Origin: an uncultured Bacteroidota bacterium
GTDB taxonomy: Bacteria; Bacteroidota; Bacteroidia; UBA7662
DNA: 8,472 bases
Assembly (NCBI GenBank): GCA_903856555.1
Contig: CAIOCC010000149.1
Coordinates: 1 to 8,472 of the forward strand
Reading direction: 5' to 3'
The stretch's first letter is position 1, and each line of letters opens with the position of its first letter. The position numbers and the translations under genes are program-made. This document shows, piece after piece, positions 1 through 6,804 of this stretch. The notes below the pieces were generated by a model. The model was given only the letters and a program-made list of their open reading frames with translations, had not been told where the DNA came from and searched no databases.

Positions 1-1992
1 CCTTCGATTTGTCCCAGTCCTGATTCCTCCCTTTTGATCAAACCCGAACTGGTCGCCCCGGGGACCTCGGTCCGTTCCACGGGCAACAACGGGGGCTACC
101 TGAACCTAACCGGCACCTCCATGGCTTCGCCCCATGTATCCGGTGCCGTTCTTTTGCTCAAAGAAGCCTTTCCAAATCTCCCCGGCAGCACCATCCTGCG
201 GGGTTTGTACCAATCCGGCCTGGACCTGGGTCCCGCCGGCGAAGACAATACCTTCGGGAACGGATTTCTACAGGTGGATTCGGCTTTTCGTTACCTGACC
301 CGTTTTCACACCCCGACCCCCCCCTACCGAGGCGCCTATAATTTGAGCCTGCAAGGACCGATTCAATCCGGCGGATTGCTTTGTGCCGATTCGGTGCGCT
401 TGCGTTATCGGGTGAGCAATCTGGGGGATTCAATGATCGCAGCTTATCGCGTTCGTTGCCAAATTGGATCGGGCACTCCTTTTTGGGTGTCATTCAATCA
501 AAACCTGGGAACCAACCAGTCCGATACCGTGGACCTGGGCCTGCGGCCATTGCCTACAGGAGGTGCACCTGGTGCAACCTTGGTTCAGGTCCAAGTTTGG
601 CCGGATTTGGTCTTTGACGAAGACAGCACCGATAACACATTGCAGCACAACCTCAACCAACGAGCCCGCTGGTCCTTGCCACTGCGACAGACCTTTGAGA
701 CCGGGAGCCTGGCCTCTTTAGGTTGCCAAATCGACAATCCAGACAACGGCTTGACCTGGAATTTCTCCACCACATCGGGCCTGGCCACCGGCTTTCGATC
801 GGTCACCATGAATGGGCATGCGTACACCGCCCTGGGCCAGCGTGATTACCTCGAGACGGGTCGCTTTCCCATTCCGGACAGCGGCCTGGCCCTGTTGCGT
901 TTTCGGAGGGCCTATGCTCACAATCCCCGCTACCGACCTCAACCCGCCACCTCCTACGATTCCTTGGTGATTTGGGCCTCCACCGACTGCGGCATGACCT
1001 ACCGTCGACTCTGGACCGCTGGTGGAGCAGTCTTGGGCACCACGACCCCCGATTCTCTCGCCTTTGTCCCCTTGCAAAGCCAACAATGGCGCAGGGATTC
1101 CATCGACCTCTCGGTTCTCCGTCCCGCCAAGACGGCTTATTTGCGCTTTGAATTTTTTAACCAAAACGGAAACAACCTCTATTTGGATGATCTCCAAATT
1201 TTGGTGGATTCCATGCCCCCTGTCGTTTCGTGGGATTTAACCATGAGTGGGTGCAACCCGGTCCTGGTTCAAGTTCAGGCCGATGCCGCCCTGGCCGACA
1301 GCCTTCGCTGGGTCCTACCCCAAGGCCAAACCTCCACCAACACCCTAATAACCCTCAACCCTGGACCCGGAACCCACACCGTCACGCTGTTTGGCTACAA
1401 CGGTTACGGGGTTGATTCCTTAACCCGGAGCTTTACGGTGCCATACGGGCCCGTTGCCGGCTTTTCACTTAGCAGGGATACCATCGTGCGAGGTTCTCTT
1501 CTGGGGTTACTCAACCAAAGCCAATACGGTTCCTACTATGTCTGGGATTTTGGGGATGGCAATCCATTAATGACCGGATTTGCGCCCCAAAAGCGTTACA
1601 ACCAAAACGGGATTTACCCGGTAAGCCTTTGGGTTACCGGAGCCAATCTCTGTGTAGATTCTCTCATCGATCACCGCACCGTCGTGGTCATCTCACCGAG
1701 CGGAATACGGGAATACCGAATGCAAGCACCTGGTCTCTTTCCCAATCCAGGTAACGGGGCCCTCCACCTCCAAACGGGTGATGTTGAATACCCTATGGGA
1801 CTGCAAGCACGCCTGACCGATGAAACGGGACGGATCATCGATGGTCATTCATGGGGGCCGGAGGAATGCGCCGACCCCAAAGGCCTTCGCTGGGAGCTAC
1901 AACCTCAAATTCCCGAAGGCTTGTATTTCCTTCAATTCAGTGACGCGCGCGGAGGAAGCGCAACCTTGCGCTACATCCTACGAAAACCATAG
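1..1992 (+). CDS. Secreted subtilisin-like serine protease (S8 family) with T9SS sorting domain, 5'-truncated
   Basis: This is the C-terminal 663 residues of a subtilase; the frame is open from base 1 and ends at a TAG at 1990-1992. A TTG at base 34 is an internal Leu codon in the conserved IKPELVAPG stretch, not a start. Residues below are numbered from base 1. The catalytic serine is Ser40 in GTSMASPHVSGA (38-49). The Asp and His of the triad lie upstream, outside the window. After the core come: a CARDB-like beta domain (about 112-216, with the typical FDEDSTDNT end at 205-213); a MAM/jelly-roll-like domain (about 222-402, ending GNNLYLDDLQI); an Ig/PKD-like domain (about 404-480); a PKD domain (about 482-564, with YVWDFGDGNP at 513-522); and a type-A T9SS C-terminal domain (about 577-663, beginning LFPNPGNGALHL, with EGLYFLQF near the end). 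By family knowledge, such proteins cross the outer membrane through T9SS and are released or anchored at the surface, where they hydrolyse peptides. The substrate is unknown. It is convergent with the polymerase genes. Family assignment is firm; the exact boundaries and types of the middle beta domains are inference. Confidence 0.93.
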   Translation, partial: PSICPSPDSSLLIKPELVAPGTSVRSTGNNGGYLNLTGTSMASPHVSGAVLLLKEAFPNLPGSTILRGLYQSGLDLGPAGEDNTFGNGFLQVDSAFRYLTRFHTPTPPYRGAYNLSLQGPIQSGGLLCADSVRLRYRVSNLGDSMIAAYRVRCQIGSGTPFWVSFNQNLGTNQSDTVDLGLRPLPTGGAPGATLVQVQVWPDLVFDEDSTDNTLQHNLNQRARWSLPLRQTFETGSLASLGCQIDNPDNGLTWNFSTTSGLATGFRSVTMNGHAYTALGQRDYLETGRFPIPDSGLALLRFRRAYAHNPRYRPQPATSYDSLVIWASTDCGMTYRRLWTAGGAVLGTTTPDSLAFVPLQSQQWRRDSIDLSVLRPAKTAYLRFEFFNQNGNNLYLDDLQILVDSMPPVVSWDLTMSGCNPVLVQVQADAALADSLRWVLPQGQTSTNTLITLNPGPGTHTVTLFGYNGYGVDSLTRSFTVPYGPVAGFSLSRDTIVRGSLLGLLNQSQYGSYYVWDFGDGNPLMTGFAPQKRYNQNGIYPVSLWVTGANLCVDSLIDHRTVVVISPSGIREYRMQAPGLFPNPGNGALHLQTGDVEYPMGLQARLTDETGRIIDGHSWGPEECADPKGLRWELQPQIPEGLYFLQFSDARGGSATLRYILRKP

Positions 1993-2004
1993 CCTGGTAA
2001 AATA

Positions 2005-2070
2005 TTCCCCCTAGAACTAAAGATTTCCCCTAGTCCTAGGAATTGCGCTAGGACAGGGAAATTCCCCTAA
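2005..2070. repeat. Cluster of short CCCCTAG-type repeats between convergent genes
   Basis: The gap between the protease and the DUF3467 gene contains TTCCCCCTAG at 2005-2014, TTCCCCTAG at 2025-2033 and TTCCCCTAA at 2062-2070. The first two start an imperfect direct repeat of about 18-19 bases (2005-2023 and 2025-2042). The block GGGAAATTCCC at 2056-2066 is palindromic around a central A. The same arms take part in the hairpin at 2023-2062. The last copy overlaps the 3' end of the DUF3467 gene. The repeats may be no more than the two sides of a terminator and its decayed duplicate. Confidence 0.4.
2023..2062. terminator. Inverted repeat, probable bidirectional terminator
   Basis: GTCCTAG (2033-2039) pairs perfectly with CTAGGAC (2048-2054) across an 8-base loop. 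The stem extends outward as ATTTCCC(C) (2023-2030) with GGGAAAT (2056-2062), interrupted only by a bulged A and one extra C. It lies between two genes whose 3' ends face each other: 30 bases past the protease stop, and 4 bases past the DUF3467 stop on the minus strand. A position serving both transcripts suggests a shared terminator. The run of U that should follow is poor on both strands: on the minus strand the stem is followed by CUUUAG, on the plus strand by UCCCCUAAG. Intrinsic termination is therefore not certain. The structure could instead protect mRNA 3' ends. Confidence 0.55.
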
Positions 2071-2393
2071 GCCTGGGCCGTTGGCCCGCCGAAAGTCATC
2101 GGCAAGGAGCCACCACCCAGGGTTTCACCTAAATCAATTTCCCCGTGGACTTGCTCAAACTTTTCCAAGTTATCCGCCAAGGCATGCAACAAACGTTTGG
2201 CATGCTGAGGAGTCAGGACAATCCGTGATTTGACTTTCGCCTTGGGTAAACCGGGCATCATCCGCACAAAATCAACCACAAATTCTGCGTTGGAGTGCGT
2301 GATGATGGCCAGGTTACTGTAGATTCCTTCGGCCATTTGCTCGTCTAATTCAATGTTAATTTGATTATCGGGAGCTGGATTATTCTGACTCAT
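2067..2393 (-). CDS. DUF3467 domain-containing protein of unknown function
   Basis: A complete 108-residue protein, starting at ATG (complement of 2391-2393) and ending at TAG (complement of 2067-2069). It matches the DUF3467 family as I recall it: an N-terminal INIELDEQMAEGIYSNLAII segment (about 13-32), then HSNAEFVVDFVRMMPGLPKAKV (33-54) and a conserved SRIVLTPQHAKRLLHAL block (56-72), followed by a helix and a variable Gly/Pro-rich tail (about 90-108). There is no signal peptide or membrane segment, so it should be cytoplasmic. Function is unknown. It follows rpoC on the same strand after 79 bases, with no hairpin or recognisable Bacteroidota promoter (TTTG / TAnnTTTG) in the gap, so co-transcription with rpoBC is likely. 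No Shine-Dalgarno sequence precedes the start; the ATG was chosen because the conserved region begins soon after it. The hairpin just past its stop probably ends the operon. Confidence 0.9.
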   Translation of the reverse strand: MSQNNPAPDNQINIELDEQMAEGIYSNLAIITHSNAEFVVDFVRMMPGLPKAKVKSRIVLTPQHAKRLLHALADNLEKFEQVHGEIDLGETLGGGSLPMTFGGPTAQA

Positions 2394-2472
2394 GGTAGGA
2401 CGGGCAAGAAGGTGAAAGATTCAAAAACGATCGAAAACGAAGGAACAGATGGGGGTTGTTATTGGTTTTGGA

Positions 2473-5400
2473 TTAAGCAGGATTGGACTCCGAAATCAAC
2501 GATTCCTCGGTTTCAAATTCCTCCTTGGAAGCCATCAGGCGCTGGTACTCTTCCAAAGAACCAACCACCATTTTCTCATAGGCGCGCACACCGGTTCCCG
2601 CAGGAATCAAGTGACCCACAATAACATTTTCCTTGAGGCCCAACAATTCGTCAACTTTACCAGCAATCGCCGCCTCGTTCAAAACCTTGGTGGTTTCCTG
2701 GAACGATGCCGCCGATACAAAAGACTTGGTACCCAACGATGCCCGCGTTATCCCTTGAAGCAAAGGCTGCGAAGTGGCTGGCAAAGCACGAACAAATTCA
2801 ACTTGTTTGAGATCCTTGCGTTTTAGTGCCGAATTCTCATCCCGTACTTTGCGCATGGGTACAATATCCCCCTGACGCAGGTTGTTGGAATCGCCGGCAT
2901 TCAAAATCAATTGCTTGTCGAAAATTTCATCGTTGAGGCGCATGAAATCCTGCTTGTTAACCACTTCCTGCTCCAGGAAGGAGGTATTGCCCGGATCAAC
3001 AATCACGACCTTCTGCATCATCTGACGAACGATGACTTCAAAGTGTTTGTCGTTGATTTTCACACCCTGGAGACGATAGACCTCCTGAATATTGTCGACC
3101 AAATATTCCTGTACAGCACCAGGTCCTTTGATCCCGAGAATTGCGGCCGGTGTAATGGCCCCATCCGAAAGCGGATCACCTGCTTTGATAAAGTCGTTGT
3201 CTTGTACAAGAATGTGCTTGCTGAGCGGAACCAAATACTTCTTGATTTGACCATCCTTGGACTCAACTTGAATCTCACGGTTACCCCGCTTGATTCCACC
3301 AAAGGTGACCACACCATCAATTTCGGAGACCACCGCTGGATTGGACGGGTTACGCGCCTCAAAAAGCTCGGTAACGCGGGGAAGACCCCCGGTGATATCC
3401 CGTGTTTTGGTGGTCGATCGTGGGATTTTGGCCAAAATGGTTCCTGGCAAAATAACATCCCCATCGTTCACCTGAAGGTGGGCACCAACCGGAAGGTTGT
3501 AGGTGCGTTGATTGTTTTTCTTGGAGTCCAAGATCTTAACCGCAGGGTTTTTGGTCTTGTCCTTGGTATCAATAATAACTTTCTCCTTGTGACCGGTTTG
3601 TTCGTCGGATTCCTCACGATACGTAATACCGTCAACAATGTGTTCGAAATCCGCCTTACCCTTGAATTCAGAAATAATCAAGGCGTTATACGGGTCCCAA
3701 ATACAAATAAGATCGCCTTTCTTGATTTTGTCACCGGCCTTCACCGAAAGCGTCGCACCATAAGGCAATACATTGGTCATCAAAGGCAAACGCGTTTTGA
3801 AGTCCATGATCTTGATTTCACCTGAACGGGAAACCACCGTTTCAACCGGAACATTTTTGTCAGAGGTTGCATTGGTGACCGTACGGACTTCGTCAAACTC
3901 GACCAGACCGTCAAACTTGGCGACCAATTGTGATTCCGTAGCAATGTTACCGGCAACACCACCCACGTGGAATGTACGCAGTGTCAACTGCGTTCCGGGT
4001 TCACCGATGGACTGAGCCGCAATAACACCCACAGCTTCACCGATTTGAACGGTACGATTCGTGGCGAGATTCCGGCCATAACACTTAACACAAACACCGC
4101 TAACCGAAGCGCAGGTCAAGACCGAACGGATCTCAACAGCCTCTACAGGGGATGCTTCAATAATTGCGGCCACGGCTTCGGTGATTTCTTCGCCCGCCGC
4201 CAACAAGACCTGGTTATCCAATGGATTCACGACATCGGAAGCCGCAACACGACCTACAATACGCTCCTTGAGCGGTTCGACCACTTCCTCGTTATCCTTG
4301 AGGGCGGTGACTTCGATCCCACGCAGGGTTCCACAATCTTCCTCGTTAATGATTACATCTTGGGCCACATCGTGAAGACGACGCGTCAGGTAACCGGCAT
4401 CCGCCGTTTTGAGGGCGGTATCGGCCAGACCCTTACGGGCACCGTGGGTAGAGATAAAGTACTCGAGTACGTTAAGTCCTTCTTTGAAGTTGGACAAAAT
4501 CGGGTTTTCAATGATCTCGCCGGCACCGCCACTTTTTTGGGGCTTGGCCATCAGACCACGCATTCCGCCTAGCTGACGGATCTGTTCCTTGGAACCACGA
4601 GCTCCGGAATCCAACATCATATAAACCGAATTGAATCCTTGTTTGTCAGAGGCAATCTCCTTCATCAAGGTGTCGGTGATCTTGGAATTGGTACGGGTCC
4701 AAATATCAATAACCTGATTGTAACGTTCGTTGTTGGTGATGAAACCCATGTTATAGTTACCGGTCACATCTTCGACTTCGCGTTGCGCGGCTTCGATCAA
4801 GGTCACCTTGTTCTCTGGCACCATCACATCGTCCAGATTAAAGGAAAGGCCACCTTTGAAGGCCATTTTGAAGCCCAACTCCTTGATATGATCCAAGAAA
4901 TCAGCCGTGGTAGGAATATCGGTTTGACGAACAATCACACCAATCAAGTCCCTCAGGGATTTTTTGGTCATCAGTTCGTTGATAAAACCAACGGCTTGGG
5001 GAATCGAACGGTTAAAAAGGATGCGACCCATCGTGGTATCGACCAACTTGGTGTCCAATCCACCGGCCTCGTTCCGAACCTGGGTACGTACCTTGACCCA
5101 TGCATGCAGAGCGACCATGCCTTCGTTGTAAGCAATGTTGGCTTCTTCTTCGGAATAGAAAATCCGGCCTTCGCCCTTGATAGGGTGCTCCGGCGTCGAC
5201 TTCCGGCCTTTGGTGATATAGTAAAGACCCAAGACCATGTCCTGGGAAGGAACCGTGATAGGTGATCCGTTGGCCGGATTCAAAATATTGTGCGAAGCAA
5301 GCATCAACAATTGGGCCTCCAGAATGGCCGCATTGCCCAGCGGAACGTGCACGGCCATTTGGTCACCGTCAAAGTCCGCGTTAAAGGCCGTACAAACCAA

Positions 5401-6795
5401 GGGGTGGAGTTGAATCGCCTTGCCTTCAATCAATTTGGGCTGGAAAGCCTGAATACCCAAGCGGTGCAGGGTTGGGGCACGGTTCAAAAGAACCGGATGA
5501 CCTTTGAGCACATTTTCCAAAATATCCCAGACCACCGGCTCCTTGCGATCGACTAATTTCTTGGCGGACTTAACCGTCTTGACAATACCTCTCTCGATGA
5601 GTTTGCGAATCACAAATGGCTTGAACAATTCAGCCGCCATGTCTTTGGGAAGACCGCATTCATGCAATTTCATTTCAGGACCGACCACGATGACCGAACG
5701 ACCCGAATAGTCAACCCGTTTTCCTAACAAATTCTGACGGAAACGACCTTGCTTTCCTTTGAGCATATCACTCAAAGACTTGAGGGCGCGGTTCCCATCG
5801 GCCTTGACAGCATTCACTTTGCGGCTGTTGTCGAAAAGAGAGTCCACAGCTTCTTGAAGCATCCGCTTCTCGTTACGCAGAATCACATCGGGCGCTTTGA
5901 TTTCCATTAAACGCTTGAGGCGATTGTTCCGAATGATCACCCGGCGGTACAAATCGTTCAAATCCGATGTCGCAAAACGTCCCCCTTCCAAGGGCACCAG
6001 CGGACGAAGTTCGGGCGGAATCACAGGAACCATGCGTACGACCATCCACTCGGGACGGTTGATACGGTTCTCAGCGTTCGATGATTTGAAGGCTTCAACA
6101 ATTTTGAGGCGCTTCAAGGCATCGGTTTTGCGTTGCTGCGATGTTTCGGTCGCGGCTTGGTAACGCAATTGCGAAGAAAGTTCGTCCAAGTTGATGCGCT
6201 CCAACAAATCGCTGATCGCCTCTGCACCCATTTTGGCGATGAACTTCTGCGGATCCCGATCGTCGAGGTGCTGGTTGTCCCTGGGCAAAGAATCCAAATG
6301 ATCCAGATACTCTTCCTCGGTCAGGAAATCCATTTTTTGGAGTTGACCCTCTTTGATACCAGCCTGAATAACAACGTACCGCTCGTAATAAATGATCATG
6401 TCCAGCTTTTTGCTGGGCAAACCGAGCAGGTAACCGATTTTGTTGGGCAACGAACGGAAATACCAAATATGGGCAACGGGTACCACCAATTTGATGTGCC
6501 CGATACGATCGCGACGCACCTTCTTTTCGGTGACTTCCACCCCGCAACGGTCACATACGATGCCTTTGTAGCGAATGCGCTTGTACTTACCGCAATGGCA
6601 CTCGTAGTCCTTTACCGGACCAAAAATGCGCTCACAGAACAAGCCACCCATTTCCGGCTTGTAGGTCCGGTAATTAATGGTTTCGGGTTTGATGATCTCC
6701 CCTTGGCTACGCTCCAAGATGGCTTCCGGCGAAGAAAGCCCGATGCGGATTTTGGTAAAATTGCTCTTGACCTTCCAATCTTTTCTAAACGACAT
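2473..6795 (-). CDS. rpoC: DNA-directed RNA polymerase subunit beta' (complete)
   Basis: A complete 1440-residue beta' subunit, starting at ATG (complement of 6793-6795) and ending at TAA (complement of 2473-2475). It forms the active-site cleft of RNA polymerase with beta, together with the alpha subunits, omega and sigma. The N-terminal zinc site has Cys66, Cys68, Cys81 and Cys84. The lid/rudder and clamp-helix region spans about 247-320 (RPEWMVVRMVPVIPPELRPL onward). The catalytic Mg-binding motif NADFDGDQM is at 472-480, with Asp474, 476 and 478. The second zinc site is Cys821, Cys895, Cys902 and Cys905. The bridge helix is at about 780-813 and the trigger loop starts around 919, with GEPGTQLTLRTFH at 931-943. 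A large insertion follows (about 944-1130) before ITGGLPRVTELFEAR (1134-1148). The C-terminal core includes SAASFQETTKVL (1361-1372) and LKENVIVGHLIPAGTG (1387-1402), then an acidic tail. All key residues are present. The start lies 9 bases past the rpoB stop, so the two are almost certainly one operon. No Shine-Dalgarno motif is seen in that gap. Confidence 0.98.
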   Translation of the reverse strand: MSFRKDWKVKSNFTKIRIGLSSPEAILERSQGEIIKPETINYRTYKPEMGGLFCERIFGPVKDYECHCGKYKRIRYKGIVCDRCGVEVTEKKVRRDRIGHIKLVVPVAHIWYFRSLPNKIGYLLGLPSKKLDMIIYYERYVVIQAGIKEGQLQKMDFLTEEEYLDHLDSLPRDNQHLDDRDPQKFIAKMGAEAISDLLERINLDELSSQLRYQAATETSQQRKTDALKRLKIVEAFKSSNAENRINRPEWMVVRMVPVIPPELRPLVPLEGGRFATSDLNDLYRRVIIRNNRLKRLMEIKAPDVILRNEKRMLQEAVDSLFDNSRKVNAVKADGNRALKSLSDMLKGKQGRFRQNLLGKRVDYSGRSVIVVGPEMKLHECGLPKDMAAELFKPFVIRKLIERGIVKTVKSAKKLVDRKEPVVWDILENVLKGHPVLLNRAPTLHRLGIQAFQPKLIEGKAIQLHPLVCTAFNADFDGDQMAVHVPLGNAAILEAQLLMLASHNILNPANGSPITVPSQDMVLGLYYITKGRKSTPEHPIKGEGRIFYSEEEANIAYNEGMVALHAWVKVRTQVRNEAGGLDTKLVDTTMGRILFNRSIPQAVGFINELMTKKSLRDLIGVIVRQTDIPTTADFLDHIKELGFKMAFKGGLSFNLDDVMVPENKVTLIEAAQREVEDVTGNYNMGFITNNERYNQVIDIWTRTNSKITDTLMKEIASDKQGFNSVYMMLDSGARGSKEQIRQLGGMRGLMAKPQKSGGAGEIIENPILSNFKEGLNVLEYFISTHGARKGLADTALKTADAGYLTRRLHDVAQDVIINEEDCGTLRGIEVTALKDNEEVVEPLKERIVGRVAASDVVNPLDNQVLLAAGEEITEAVAAIIEASPVEAVEIRSVLTCASVSGVCVKCYGRNLATNRTVQIGEAVGVIAAQSIGEPGTQLTLRTFHVGGVAGNIATESQLVAKFDGLVEFDEVRTVTNATSDKNVPVETVVSRSGEIKIMDFKTRLPLMTNVLPYGATLSVKAGDKIKKGDLICIWDPYNALIISEFKGKADFEHIVDGITYREESDEQTGHKEKVIIDTKDKTKNPAVKILDSKKNNQRTYNLPVGAHLQVNDGDVILPGTILAKIPRSTTKTRDITGGLPRVTELFEARNPSNPAVVSEIDGVVTFGGIKRGNREIQVESKDGQIKKYLVPLSKHILVQDNDFIKAGDPLSDGAITPAAILGIKGPGAVQEYLVDNIQEVYRLQGVKINDKHFEVIVRQMMQKVVIVDPGNTSFLEQEVVNKQDFMRLNDEIFDKQLILNAGDSNNLRQGDIVPMRKVRDENSALKRKDLKQVEFVRALPATSQPLLQGITRASLGTKSFVSAASFQETTKVLNEAAIAGKVDELLGLKENVIVGHLIPAGTGVRAYEKMVVGSLEEYQRLMASKEEFETEESLISESNPA

Positions 6796-6804
6796 GGGCG
6801 TTGA

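Noticed and set aside
931..960. Leu in place of the E. coli Met932 in the RpoC trigger loop (residue 939; the numbers here are base positions of no special note)
   Set aside because: GTQLTLRTFH with Leu is, as I recall, common in Bacteroidota RpoC, so it is not a sign of altered catalysis or resistance. The residue is encoded near base 3980 on the minus strand.
718..1197. 159-residue minus-strand open frame inside the protease gene
   Set aside because: It is also in codon register with the protease, whose domains run through unbroken. The translation is low-complexity, Gly-rich and unrecognisable.
2075..2087. Short GC hairpin GGGCC-GTT-GGCCC
   Set aside because: It lies inside the coding end of the DUF3467 gene, has only five pairs and no U-tract, and is explained by Gly-Pro codons.
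2394..2472. Possible promoter or terminator in the rpoC-DUF3467 gap
   Set aside because: On the minus strand I found no TAnnTTTG -7 box, no TTTG at a suitable distance and no stable hairpin; TCGTTTTCGA gives only a 3-bp stem. The gap is A/T-rich in places, but that is not enough to call a site.
2361..2826. Plus-strand open frames across the DUF3467-rpoC gap and the 3' end of rpoC
   Set aside because: They overlap conserved coding sequence on the other strand, have no family resemblance, and contain no domain that would override rpoC or DUF3467.
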